A DNA stretch of 64,000 nucleotides from Paenibacillus sp. J23TS9 (GTDB taxonomy: Bacteria > Bacillota > Bacilli > Paenibacillales > Paenibacillaceae), in contig NZ_BOSG01000002.1 of assembly GCF_018403225.1 (NCBI RefSeq), forward strand, positions 634,881 to 698,880, in the 5' to 3' direction. Of the stretch, positions 1-8,251 are shown piece by piece (position 1 is the stretch's first letter; each line of letters begins with the position of its first letter). A program made the position numbers and the translations under genes. Under the pieces are notes generated by a model, which had not been told where the DNA came from, searched no databases, and saw only the letters and a list, made by a program, of their open reading frames with translations.

Positions 1-462
1 TCGAACTGAATTGCAGTTTCTGGCTCGATCGTGACAAATTGTCCTACGTTTCCTGTCACTGTTGTCGTATCCAGTACCTTTTCTTCTTCACCGTCTGCAT
101 ACACATGGTGAATCGTTATGATACGCGATTCGTCTACCACGGGCTTCGGTGCATACAATACTGTTTGAACGTCATTTTCTGCTTGGACTTCGTAGTCATA
201 TGCTTCTGTAATTGGTTCGTACGTGACACCTTCGAACTGAATTGCAGTTTCTGGCTCGATCGTGACAAATTGTCCTACGTTTCCTGTCACTGTTGTCGTA
301 TCCAGTACCTTTTCTTCTTCACCGTCTGCATACACATGGTGAATCGTTATGATACGCGACTCGTCTACCACGGGCTTCGGCTCATAGTAAACCTTTTGCA
401 CTTCATTTTCTGCCTTAACTTCATAATCATAAGCTGATGTAGTCGGTACGTATGCAGTACCT
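1..462 (-). repeat. 231-bp (77-codon) tandem repeats in adhesin gene
   Basis: Bases 1-231 and 232-462 are consecutive units in phase with the reading frame, and a more diverged unit continues to about 590. The first ~148 bases of the two units (1-148 and 232-379) differ at only one position that I can see; the remaining ~80 bases are clearly diverged. This mosaic pattern suggests recent duplication or gene conversion inside the repeat block. More copies probably lie to the left of the window. Confidence 0.9.
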
Positions 463-2150
463 TCAAACAGAATCTCAGCTTCTGGCGCGATCGAAACCGT
501 ATCTCCGATTTTACCCGTCAGAGAAGATGTCTTTAATTCAACTTCTTTATTTCCATTCTTGTATACATGATGAACAGCTACTTGACTGGTCTTCGTGTAA
601 GCAAACCATACGGGCTCAGATGTCTTGTCTACCCTTAAGGTCACCTTTTCGGAAGTCGTTCCCGCTTTGACAGTATAGCCATTTTCATGGTTGGGAGGGT
701 TGATCGTGTATGAAACATTGAACTTTAACGGTGAACCCGGATTTGTAAAGTTTGATGTGTTAAAAACAGCTTTCTCTTTACTTACTACGCTGCCATTGGC
801 ATCAATCGGATCTCCATTTGCATTAACAAGATAAGACTTGATTGCAATCGAATCCTGGCCAATGGATACTTCAGGCACGACGAAGTTCTTGGGAACACTT
901 TGACCATTGACGTCGATATAATCAAGTGTTGTTGTTTTGTTGGTCGGATAATTTGTGTTCATATCAAGGTCTTTTGTCTGGTCGAGCTTAACAGTATACG
1001 TCAATGTGTACGTGTTATTTTCCTTGATATCTCCGATATTCCATGTGAAGGTTTCAGTATCTTCATTCCAACTCAGTTCACCCTGCGTTACGGTGTAATC
1101 CTTTCCTTTGACAGGAGAATCATTCCCCTTCTTCAGGTTGAACTTATCGCCCATTGGATCCACAACGACTGCGCTGGTTGCGGCATATTTGAGTTTACGT
1201 GCTAACTCTTCATAAATTTCATTCAAGCTATTCGGCGTTGCCTCATAGTATCCGCCGCTGTTGCTCACGTTGTTTAATACATACTTAGCATTTTCGTTGC
1301 TTCCGACGTTAAGACCTACGGAAAAAATATTGATATTAGCATCCTTTGCTAATTTGGCCTCGGAGATGGTGCCGATTCCATTGTCAGCTATTTTTACTGT
1401 TTTTTTATTCCCCATATCGATACTGTACGTATCCGATTTGGAGAGGTTATAACTTGAGCCAGAGCCTATTTCACTCTTGTAATTAAAATTCGTGATAGCG
1501 AAATCATGCTGGGAACCATAAGGCCACGATACAGAAGGGGTTACTGATGATCCTTTATAACTGTATGTGGGCTCGCCATCGCTTAAAAGGATGATGACTT
1601 TATTTTTTGCAGAGCTATTATTCAGCAGCTGATGAGCCTGGTAAAGCCCGGCCTGAATGTTGGTTCCACCATCTTCTAACATACCAGGGAGGCTGATCTT
1701 TCCAATAGCATCCTTTAATTTTTGGTTATCCTTTAAATTCTTGGAGGCAGGACTATAGCCTGTAAAACCTATAACTTGTTTGGTTAAACCAGCAAAGGAG
1801 ATGACAGCAATTTGGGAAGAAGAATCCTTGACCAGCAGTTTATCAACGAAGGTCTTTGCTGCATCTTTAGCCTTAGTAAGCCGATCTTCATTACTCATGC
1901 TACTTGACCTGTCAATAAGTAAAACAACGTCGGCGTTGTTGCTTGTTACAAGGTCTTTACCTTCGACCGTGAGTGTGATCTTCCATTCATCACTGACATT
2001 CGTTGCTTCCTTCACCTTTGAAATACGAGTTTCACCGGGTTTCAGTTCTGATGCTGCAGAACTTATGGATGTCATCCCCGGGAAAAATCCAGTCAGAATT
2101 GTCGCAATCAGCATCCATGTGAAACCAATCCGTAATCTGTGCTTCTTCAT
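1..2150 (-). CDS. Secreted VWA-domain adhesin with MucBP-like repeats, C-terminus beyond window
   Basis: The minus-strand frame is open from ATG 2150 to base 1 (about 716 codons, no stop), so this is the N-terminal part of a longer surface protein. AAGGAGG lies 5 bases before the ATG. Residues 1-33 form a signal peptide (basic start, hydrophobic core, A-x-A-like end). A von Willebrand A domain follows, with a complete MIDAS: DRSSS at 80-84, then GGTN and a later SDGEP. Next come beta-rich domains like those of Gram-positive pilus adhesins, and from about residue 520 tandem 77-residue units with the pattern HHVYADG...TGNVGQFVTIEPE, which resembles MucBP repeats. Such proteins bind host or matrix ligands at the cell surface; the ligand is unknown. 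The anchor (LPXTG or SLH) would lie outside the window. Expression is probably set by the riboswitch in its leader. Confidence 0.9.
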   Translation of the reverse strand, partial: MKKHRLRIGFTWMLIATILTGFFPGMTSISSAASELKPGETRISKVKEATNVSDEWKITLTVEGKDLVTSNNADVVLLIDRSSSMSNEDRLTKAKDAAKTFVDKLLVKDSSSQIAVISFAGLTKQVIGFTGYSPASKNLKDNQKLKDAIGKISLPGMLEDGGTNIQAGLYQAHQLLNNSSAKNKVIILLSDGEPTYSYKGSSVTPSVSWPYGSQHDFAITNFNYKSEIGSGSSYNLSKSDTYSIDMGNKKTVKIADNGIGTISEAKLAKDANINIFSVGLNVGSNENAKYVLNNVSNSGGYYEATPNSLNEIYEELARKLKYAATSAVVVDPMGDKFNLKKGNDSPVKGKDYTVTQGELSWNEDTETFTWNIGDIKENNTYTLTYTVKLDQTKDLDMNTNYPTNKTTTLDYIDVNGQSVPKNFVVPEVSIGQDSIAIKSYLVNANGDPIDANGSVVSKEKAVFNTSNFTNPGSPLKFNVSYTINPPNHENGYTVKAGTTSEKVTLRVDKTSEPVWFAYTKTSQVAVHHVYKNGNKEVELKTSSLTGKIGDTVSIAPEAEILFEGTAYVPTTSAYDYEVKAENEVQKVYYEPKPVVDESRIITIHHVYADGEEEKVLDTTTVTGNVGQFVTIEPETAIQFEGVTYEPITEAYDYEVQAENDVQTVLYAPKPVVDESRIITIHHVYADGEEEKVLDTTTVTGNVGQFVTIEPETAIQF

Positions 2151-2190
2151 CTCGTCCTCCTTGAAATTTTAAATTTTGTCCCTTGGAACG

Positions 2191-2231
2191 CAAAAATGCC
2201 CGGCTGCATTAACGATGTTAATTGCAGCCGG
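2191..2231 (-). terminator. Riboswitch-linked intrinsic terminator in adhesin leader
   Basis: In the minus-strand RNA, CCGGCTGCA (2231-2223) pairs with TGCAGCCGG (2208-2200), with an inner TTAAC/GTTAA extension and one bulge. The hairpin is followed by a short T run (2196-2192). It stands 40-80 bases before the adhesin ATG, so it is an attenuator rather than a gene end. Its 5' arm is the same CCGGCTGC that closes the 3' side of the riboswitch aptamer. Confidence 0.8.
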
Positions 2232-2300
2232 ACGATCATAAGTCATAGACTCTTAGACTCCTGGGCTTTGCGAGCTAATCTTTCGATTAGTGTGCCAAAA
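2222..2300 (-). promoter_or_regulatory. Cyclic di-GMP-I (GEMM-I) riboswitch aptamer
   Basis: Read on the minus strand from 2296, the order is GGC-ACA, a 6-bp stem CTAATC/GATTAG capped by a GAAA tetraloop, then CTCGCAAAGCC. This matches the known GEMM-I layout GGC-AAA-stem-GAAA-stem-GACGCAAAGCC. It is followed by TCTAAG...CTATGA, which fits the 11-nt GAAA-tetraloop receptor (CCUAAG/UAUGG) with a covarying pair, and by TATGATCGTCCGGCTGC, typical of the 3' side. The G assigned to ligand recognition is kept, so c-di-GMP rather than cGAMP is expected. Family membership is from remembered consensus, not a covariance search. Confidence 0.82.
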
Positions 2301-2392
2301 TATAAAATTGTCGTTAATTGCAGATGAACAAGATAAATATCGTTATGCGCTGCTAGTCCTAAAATAGTATATAAGAACTATTGGCCTAGACC

Positions 2393-2421
2393 AATATATA
2401 CCAAGTGCATTTGATTGTCAA
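2393..2421 (-). promoter_or_regulatory. Sigma-A promoter of the adhesin gene
   Basis: TTGACA (2421-2416), a 17-base spacer and TATATT (2398-2393) form a near-consensus promoter. Transcription would start near 2386, giving a leader of about 235 bases that contains the riboswitch. An imperfect palindrome, TTGGCCTAGACCAA on the plus strand (2381-2394), overlaps the -10 box and start site. Confidence 0.75.
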
Positions 2422-2596
2422 TTACCCAAATATGCAGAATTTTATTCATTATATCTCCTTCGATGTTCCTCCTACTACAACCATTTCAGGGATGAATGTT
2501 CCAAATTCGACATCTACATTCTAGCATGCGCTTCTTCTATTTCAGTCTCAATTTAGTCTCATTCTTTTCCCGTTCATCATTGCGAAGCTATAAATG

Positions 2597-4705
2597 CTAG
2601 ACTTCCATGTAATCAACCTCATGCTCCGAACGACATTCCCCCAGCTTTGCTGAAAGTACTTGTGCAAAATTAGCTACCGCCTTTTTAAGATACCGGTAAA
2701 AGGTGGCGCGGCTCATACTGCATTCCAGCGCAGCAGCATCCGGATTCCCAGCATAGAGCCAATAAGCGGCGTGCAGGATGGCCCGGTTTTCTTCTGATAA
2801 ACCATGCTCCTCCACGGATCGCAGCATATGAAGCAAAAACCGCTGCAGCTCCAATCCGCTGCCGATCCCTGCAAACCAGCTCGCATAATCCTCCAGCTCA
2901 ACCGGTTCATGGAGCGAAAGAAGCATTTTTCTCAAATGCTGTTCCTGTTCTTTGGACTTCAGTGTATGAAACATCCCATTCGTTATCGCCTTCCGCTCAT
3001 CGCTTCCTTTAAAAAAGGAAAGGACCCACTCGCCAAAGTTTTCTGCACGGAAATCAAGCTCCATAATATCCGCTTTTGCCCAGGTGACATCGCAGGCGCG
3101 GGCTGCTGTCGGCCGGATTTTAAAACCAATTCCCTGCAGCTGCTGCTTCAGCACATCATTGGTGGCAATCAATATGGCGCGGCTGCCGTCGCCCAGCAGT
3201 GACAAACGATCCAATGTCAGCAGTCCGATGAGTTCCTCCCTTGTATAACCGGGCATTTGATTCGTAGCGGTAGTCAGAACGGGATAATAGGTATCTGCTT
3301 TGTCGGGATCACATCTCCACTCCTCTTCCTTAAAGCATTCCGCCAGTTCGTGTGGAAAATAACGCTTAAGGAGCATGCCTGTTTCATAGTAGACCAATAC
3401 GATAATAAACATGCCCACCGCCTGCCCCTGACTGTCACGTACCACTGCAATGCTTTCGGGGAAACGACCCATAATCTCGTCTAAAAATTCATGATAAGCA
3501 TCGTACGAATGCGGATCAATGCTATAGCTGCACCATTCGCCCAGCATTTCATGCAGCTTCGGCAGGTCTGAGGCTGCCGCCTGCTCCAAGGAGGGAAGCC
3601 CTTCGACCGAGAAGTCGGCATACCCCCTGTGGGGAGAAAGCAAATCCTTGCTTAGTATTAACATCTGGGAAGCAATCTTTTGGCGTTCCTTGCGGTCCGA
3701 TTGCTGAAGCTTCCTATAGAGGAGTTGTGCCGCGGAGGACTGCAGCTGCAGCAGCCGCTCCGGTTCCCGCTGACCAAAGTCCCTCAGCAGATGCATTCGG
3801 GCAACATCATGCAATGCCAGCCCACCATCTACCGTACGCACGAATGATAAACCGGCAAGTTCCCGAAATTGCTGTACGGGTACCGGCAAATGGAGTAAGC
3901 GGGATATCATCTCTTGGTTAGCCTGAGGAAGAACGGTCAGCACATCTACCATGGGCTGCAGCAGCGGCGAGGTTACCTCATGCAGCACACGCGCACTGAT
4001 CGATTGCGAAATGATTTGGTTTTCATGTCCACTGGAGGCATCCCTCATGGCTGCATCCACCGATAGGGCCAAAGCAAGCGGATGACCGTCACTATGCCGG
4101 ACCAACTGACCCACGGTTTCATCAGAAAATGCCCCAAAGGACTCAATATAGTCGTACATCTCTTTATCCGTAAAGTGAGCTAATTTGAATTCCGTCACTC
4201 TCGGTCCCCATATCGGATGGGCGATCCAAGTCAAAGGCAATCGCGGCCGGGAAGCAAGCAGGATGGCCACTCCCGCAGCAGGAAGCTTGGGCAGAAACGC
4301 GTCAAGCAACCACCCCTCCAACAAAGAGAGCTCCTCAAAAGTATCTATGAAAAGCATTACACGCTTCAGCGGGCTGGCTTCTATCAAAATTTGCAGCGGA
4401 TGAGCATAGGGAAACCCCAACTGCTCAAGTGATGCGGCAGCTGATAAATTTCCCAAAAAAGATGCCGGTGTTGGCGTAAATGAACGTCCATCGAGCCAAA
4501 TGCACACGCAGCCTACATTTTTTCCAATCTGTGATATGCGAGACATCAAGGAGGATTTGCCGATGCCCCCCATACCCGTAATGGAGAATACCTGTGTCCC
4601 TGCTGCCTGATCCTGCATCCAAAGCGACAGCTTTGCCAGCTCGTTCAGCCTTCCGGTAAAACGTTTGTCTTCATAGGGCATAGGTTGATTTGATTTTCGC
4701 TCCAT
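2597..4705 (-). CDS. STAND-type NTPase regulator with C-terminal HTH
   Basis: A 702-residue protein. The N-terminal half is a STAND/NB-ARC-like ATPase: the P-loop GMGGIGKSSL lies near residue 45 and a Walker B-like stretch VMLFIDTFEEL near 115. The middle is helical without a motif I recognise. The C-terminal 60 residues contain a likely helix-turn-helix (AALECSMSRATFYRYLKKAV). This fits a signal-dependent transcription regulator of the MalT/AfsR broad class; the signal and targets are unknown. I chose ATG 4705 because GGAGGA lies 3 bases before it and a sigma-A promoter occupies 4739-4768. The longer frame from TTG 4768 would start inside that promoter. It is a single-gene unit. Confidence 0.8.
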   Translation of the reverse strand: MERKSNQPMPYEDKRFTGRLNELAKLSLWMQDQAAGTQVFSITGMGGIGKSSLMSRISQIGKNVGCVCIWLDGRSFTPTPASFLGNLSAAASLEQLGFPYAHPLQILIEASPLKRVMLFIDTFEELSLLEGWLLDAFLPKLPAAGVAILLASRPRLPLTWIAHPIWGPRVTEFKLAHFTDKEMYDYIESFGAFSDETVGQLVRHSDGHPLALALSVDAAMRDASSGHENQIISQSISARVLHEVTSPLLQPMVDVLTVLPQANQEMISRLLHLPVPVQQFRELAGLSFVRTVDGGLALHDVARMHLLRDFGQREPERLLQLQSSAAQLLYRKLQQSDRKERQKIASQMLILSKDLLSPHRGYADFSVEGLPSLEQAAASDLPKLHEMLGEWCSYSIDPHSYDAYHEFLDEIMGRFPESIAVVRDSQGQAVGMFIIVLVYYETGMLLKRYFPHELAECFKEEEWRCDPDKADTYYPVLTTATNQMPGYTREELIGLLTLDRLSLLGDGSRAILIATNDVLKQQLQGIGFKIRPTAARACDVTWAKADIMELDFRAENFGEWVLSFFKGSDERKAITNGMFHTLKSKEQEQHLRKMLLSLHEPVELEDYASWFAGIGSGLELQRFLLHMLRSVEEHGLSEENRAILHAAYWLYAGNPDAAALECSMSRATFYRYLKKAVANFAQVLSAKLGECRSEHEVDYMEV

Positions 4706-4738
4706 AATTCCTCCGCTGCCAGTCTCATTTTTGTACTC

Positions 4739-4768
4739 ATTATAACTTTGCATCAAAATTGACGACAA
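4739..4768 (-). promoter_or_regulatory. Promoter of the STAND regulator gene
   Basis: TTGTCG (4768-4763), 18 bases and a perfect TATAAT (4744-4739) on the minus strand. The predicted start near 4732 is about 27 bases before ATG 4705. Confidence 0.6.
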
Positions 4769-4900
4769 GCCCGTTCTACTTCCCAGTGATTAGTTAATTT
4801 ATATAGTCAACACCAAGTTATCTGTATTATAAAACTAAAAACACGTGATGCAACTGCACCAGCTTTCTGAAATCCAGTCTATCCCACGTTTTCAATAAAC

Positions 4901-4930
4901 AAAAAGAGACATCCCTTGTGATGTCCCTTC
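4901..4930 (-). terminator. Intrinsic terminator of the 4964-6758 operon
   Basis: In the minus-strand RNA, GGACATC pairs with GATGTC(T) around an ACAAGG loop, followed by a TCTTTTTG run. It lies 35 bases past the stop of the membrane protein gene. Confidence 0.8.
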
Positions 4931-4963
4931 TCATTTTAAATGGATATATCCCTTGCTCCCCAG

Positions 4964-6349
4964 CTACTCCCCTAACTGCTTCTGCAGCTGCTCAAAAATC
5001 TGCTTCGTCTTCAGCGGATCTTTTTCATTATAAAAAATATACCCATTATCAAGTTTAATCCTTATATACGGTGGATTATTTTTAAAAATATACAATCTCG
5101 ATTTCCCTACTTCCTTCAAACGAAAATGCCCCCGTGAATACTGGCCTGTGGCTTCGCCGTTCGTCTTGGCACCGGAAGGAACATGATCTACGAGCGACAA
5201 TTCCCGAATGTCATTAATGCCAAAGTCGTAGGAGTACATCGGGTATTTGATATCCACTCTGTGGTCCGGTGTGACCGTAATCGTAGGAGATGTCATCTCT
5301 GACCGGATCATCATAAAGGAGACCCCGATGATGATCGCTGCTGTAATACCGATGATGCCCCAGACGATCAATTTGCCAACCCCGGTCGCTGTATTCACGG
5401 TCTCTCCCATTCCCACGCGTTTAGGCACAAAAATACTTTTGTCATGAGGATTATGATAGGTGAAGCCGTTTGCCCAGTACTCATCTTCATCCGTATAAAT
5501 AACTTTACCGTCCTGTGCCAGTACCTCTTGTTCCAGAGTTTGGATTCTGCGATAAACGTAATACATGCTGCCTACGGGAATCGCGGTAAACAACACAATA
5601 GCTGCAATCCATACGCCGTCCATGCCTGCGTTTTCGTTCATACGGAAGATGTACACGAGTAAAAAATGAATATTCTCAGCGATAGCCATAAACAGCCATA
5701 AGTAGGACAAAGCTCTGCGTCTTGCTTGATTTAAAACTAAGTTTACATCGGTATTCATACTGTATACTTTTGCCTTGTTTTTGCGCATATAGAGCGAAAT
5801 GAAGAAGAAAAGAATCGTAAGGAACAAGCCGCCGGTTGTGACACCCCAAAGCTGATCTTCAACACGAATTGCCCACAACAGCAAACCAATTGCCATAGCA
5901 AACGGGATAAGGTAAAGCCATAAGGAAGCCGAACGTTTATTTTTCAGATGGGCCACACGCAGATCGCTTAGGATAACACGCTTGTTACCAACAAACCACT
6001 CATGTTCACGTTTAAGAGCCAGTGTATCGCGAAATGCCCGCCGAAACGGCATCAACATCACAAGCATGAAGACAGATAACCACACAAAAAAATAAAGAAT
6101 TTGATATGGAATCCATGCGTAAAGAAGTAAAAATGGAACGAGACCTATCCCCATCCAGATGCTTGCCTTTGAAAATATATGATTAAACCTCGCCTGCACA
6201 CTCTGAATATCCGCATGATCCATGACATCAGGGGGCAAGGTCACGGCAAACAGCATCCCATTCTTATATTTTGCTTGCGGCTTGTAGGTAGCTAATATCG
6301 CAATGTAACAGATGATCGCTGTAAATAATAAAAGGGCAGTTAACACCAA
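4964..6349 (-). CDS. DUF1648/DUF5808-like polytopic membrane protein
   Basis: A 461-residue protein with about seven hydrophobic segments: one at the N-terminus, pairs near 65-110 and 150-195, two near 215-265, and one near 330-355. The soluble C-terminal domain of about 110 residues ends in a hydrophilic tail. It resembles DUF1648-type proteins that sit beside YtrA-like GntR regulators in Bacillales, where they are thought to act in envelope homeostasis; no enzymatic motif is visible. The start is TTG 6349 or, better spaced from AGGTG, GTG 6346. It lies 25 bases after the GntR gene, so the two form an operon under that regulator. Confidence 0.75.
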   Translation of the reverse strand: MVLTALLLFTAIICYIAILATYKPQAKYKNGMLFAVTLPPDVMDHADIQSVQARFNHIFSKASIWMGIGLVPFLLLYAWIPYQILYFFVWLSVFMLVMLMPFRRAFRDTLALKREHEWFVGNKRVILSDLRVAHLKNKRSASLWLYLIPFAMAIGLLLWAIRVEDQLWGVTTGGLFLTILFFFISLYMRKNKAKVYSMNTDVNLVLNQARRRALSYLWLFMAIAENIHFLLVYIFRMNENAGMDGVWIAAIVLFTAIPVGSMYYVYRRIQTLEQEVLAQDGKVIYTDEDEYWANGFTYHNPHDKSIFVPKRVGMGETVNTATGVGKLIVWGIIGITAAIIIGVSFMMIRSEMTSPTITVTPDHRVDIKYPMYSYDFGINDIRELSLVDHVPSGAKTNGEATGQYSRGHFRLKEVGKSRLYIFKNNPPYIRIKLDNGYIFYNEKDPLKTKQIFEQLQKQLGE

Positions 6350-6374
6350 GACACCTCATTCCAGAAAGTTAAGT

Positions 6375-6758
6375 TTAGGGGTGCTGATAGGTCATTTTCG
6401 AAAAAATCTGAGCACAAAGCGCTTGAAATCGGGATTCATTGATACCCTGTATCGCCGCCTGCGCAATTATTAACTGGAGCTTCTCCTCTAATTGCGGGGA
6501 AGGGTTCGGATTATTATGCTCTTGCGGGCTTACCTTCGCTCCATGCCGCCGGTCGATCACAATGTAGCCTTCCTGTTTTAAAAGCGAATAGGTTTTATTG
6601 ACCGTCATCGTATTGATGCCGAGCTCCTCAGCCAGCTGGCGGACCGTTGGCAGCTTCTCTTGTGGTTCTAATTGACCCGTAGCAATACCAATGACAATCT
6701 GATTGCGCAGCTGTTCATAAAGGGGTGTATCACTGTCCAATTGTAAGGAAATAACCAT
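6375..6758 (-). CDS. GntR-family regulator, YtrA/YhcF type
   Basis: A 127-residue protein. The winged helix occupies residues 10-78 (PLYEQLRNQIVIGIATGQL, then LPTVRQLAEELGINTMTVNKTY, then the wing at GYIVIDRRHGAKV). The short C-terminal tail has no ligand-binding domain of the FadR, HutC or MocR kind, which is the YtrA subfamily layout. These dimers usually repress their own operon, often one for membrane or ABC transport proteins responding to cell-wall stress. The perfect inverted repeat at 6809-6840, directly upstream, is the expected operator. GGGGAG lies about 11 bases before ATG 6758. Confidence 0.9.
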   Translation of the reverse strand: MVISLQLDSDTPLYEQLRNQIVIGIATGQLEPQEKLPTVRQLAEELGINTMTVNKTYSLLKQEGYIVIDRRHGAKVSPQEHNNPNPSPQLEEKLQLIIAQAAIQGINESRFQALCAQIFSKMTYQHP

Positions 6759-6808
6759 GCGAATTCTTCACTCCCCTGCACGTTCATTCATGAATCCATT
6801 CATTCATT

Positions 6809-6840
6809 AAGTATTATTTATCATAATACAAATAATACTT
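6809..6840 (-). promoter_or_regulatory. Probable GntR operator
   Basis: AAGTATTATTT (6809-6819) and AAATAATACTT (6830-6840) are perfect 11-bp inverted arms separated by 10 bases, 50 bases upstream of the GntR start. The length, A+T richness and position fit YtrA-type operators and suggest autoregulation. Confidence 0.7.
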
Positions 6841-6901
6841 AAAGTCGAGGATCATCCACGATAACTTCTTCGTTTAGCTGGGACACCGTTGATTTTATGA
6901 A

Positions 6902-6935
6902 CAAAAAAAAAGACACCGACATGAAATGTCAGTGT
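6902..6935 (-). terminator. Terminator overlapping the end of the SEDS gene
   Basis: Minus-strand GACACTGACAT pairs with ATGTCGGTGTC around a 2-3 base loop, then about ten T. The TGA stop of the SEDS gene (6931-6929) lies inside the 5' arm, so coding sequence and terminator share bases. Confidence 0.9.
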
Positions 6936-8251
6936 CCTTGCACAATGCCTTCGGTTTCTCTTGAGATCATATTTTTCCGTCTATAGATGGACAGCAGCAG
7001 CCCCACCGCAGCATAATCAAAAACTTGGGCTGTCCCGCTATAGCCGACGAACGGCAGCCCCTCCCCAATGATCGGAACGACGCCGAAAGCCATCAGAACA
7101 GGCCATATCAAACGGATGCCGAAAATCGTCATCAGGCCGATTAGCAATCTTTTCGCATAGTCATCATGGAGGCGGTCCTTCATCTTCCAGAAACGGATCA
7201 TCAACAGGAGATTCAGAACCACCACCAGCATGCCGAAACTCCAGCCGAAGCAATAGATCAGGTATGGAAATAACGAATCGCTGTAGACGAAAGGCAGTGT
7301 TTCATTCGGTGCCGCAAACCCCTGGCCAAACCATCCGGCCGCATGGATTGCCGCCTTGGTTTGAATCAGCTGATAGCCATCATCCCCAACCGGATACAGG
7401 AAAGCCTTCAGCCGATGGTACAGCTGCCCCGCCTGCCGGGCAAGCGTAAATATGAATATCGACACAAGAGGCAGTGACAATAAAGCGAACTGCCCTTTAT
7501 GCTTTTTCGTTCTCCAAGTGATCAGGAAGAAGCCCGTCAAATAGATTAACCCATAAAACAACGATGACGCTTGGCTGAACAATATGACTGGAAGCACGCC
7601 GCGGCATACGAGCTGAACCAGGTGCTCCGCACCGCGCCATTCTTTAGCCGGCTTCATCCCCGCCAGAGCTAACAGGAGCAGCAACATCGAAACGAACATC
7701 ATGTTGACGCTCCACGCCCCCAGAGACAAAAATGCCTTGCTGCCATTGATGGTACTTGCTACCGCGGGAGTGAGAACCATAACCATAAGCGTCCCAAAAA
7801 AGATTCCATTGGAGCATTTTTTCAGCTTCCGGTAATCAAAAATATAAAAAAGCATGAGAAAGACCAGCCCAATGAGGGTATACACGACCTTTTTCTCCAA
7901 AAGAACATCCCTGAAATGAGGTACGAGACCGGATTGCTGCACCGTAAACGCGCCGAAAATGCCGATGAATCCGAGCAGTCCCACAATCGCAAACAGCGTC
8001 CATTCCATCCGCGGCTTATGCGCCTGGTGAAGGTTGCGGCCAATCATGACTGGTTCGCCCATCTGGCCTACAGCTCCGGCTGCCGCTGCTTCCTCGGACA
8101 TTCCTTGCTCAAGTAAAATCTCCATTCGCTCCGCAATATGGGAACTAAGCTCTTCACGGATTTCCGCATGCAGCTCCTTTGCACGGACATGCTTGCACAC
8201 GTTATCCAAAAATGCAGTAACCATTGCGTGTTGTTCAGGTTGGATCATCAT
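6929..8251 (-). CDS. SEDS (FtsW/RodA/SpoVE) family protein with N-terminal HAAS-like domain
   Basis: A 440-residue protein. Residues 1-80 form a soluble helical domain (EIREELSSHI...GMSEEAAAAGAVGQMGEP), like the HAAS/permease-prefix domain often found beside PadR regulators. About ten membrane helices with SEDS features follow. The YSDSLFPYLIYCFGW region aligns with the HTDFIFAVIGEE loop of RodA/FtsW, so its Asp may be the glycosyltransferase residue. The GFGEGLPFVGYSGT-like end (GEGLPFVGYSGTAQVFDY) matches the conserved C-terminal SEDS signature. Family members polymerise lipid II; the substrate here is unproven. ATG 8251 overlaps the PadR stop as ATGA behind GGGGAGGGG, so the two are translationally coupled. 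Confidence 0.82.
   Translation of the reverse strand: MMIQPEQHAMVTAFLDNVCKHVRAKELHAEIREELSSHIAERMEILLEQGMSEEAAAAGAVGQMGEPVMIGRNLHQAHKPRMEWTLFAIVGLLGFIGIFGAFTVQQSGLVPHFRDVLLEKKVVYTLIGLVFLMLFYIFDYRKLKKCSNGIFFGTLMVMVLTPAVASTINGSKAFLSLGAWSVNMMFVSMLLLLLALAGMKPAKEWRGAEHLVQLVCRGVLPVILFSQASSLFYGLIYLTGFFLITWRTKKHKGQFALLSLPLVSIFIFTLARQAGQLYHRLKAFLYPVGDDGYQLIQTKAAIHAAGWFGQGFAAPNETLPFVYSDSLFPYLIYCFGWSFGMLVVVLNLLLMIRFWKMKDRLHDDYAKRLLIGLMTIFGIRLIWPVLMAFGVVPIIGEGLPFVGYSGTAQVFDYAAVGLLLSIYRRKNMISRETEGIVQGH

Noticed and set aside
1..462. CRISPR-like or satellite repeat at the left edge
   Set aside because: The 231-bp units are in frame within one long open reading frame and encode a 77-residue domain; there are no short repeats with unique spacers.
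39..670. Plus-strand open frames (132 and 72 codons) over the adhesin
   Set aside because: They are antisense shadows of the minus-strand adhesin frame; their repeat content and Cys-rich composition come from the repeat DNA.
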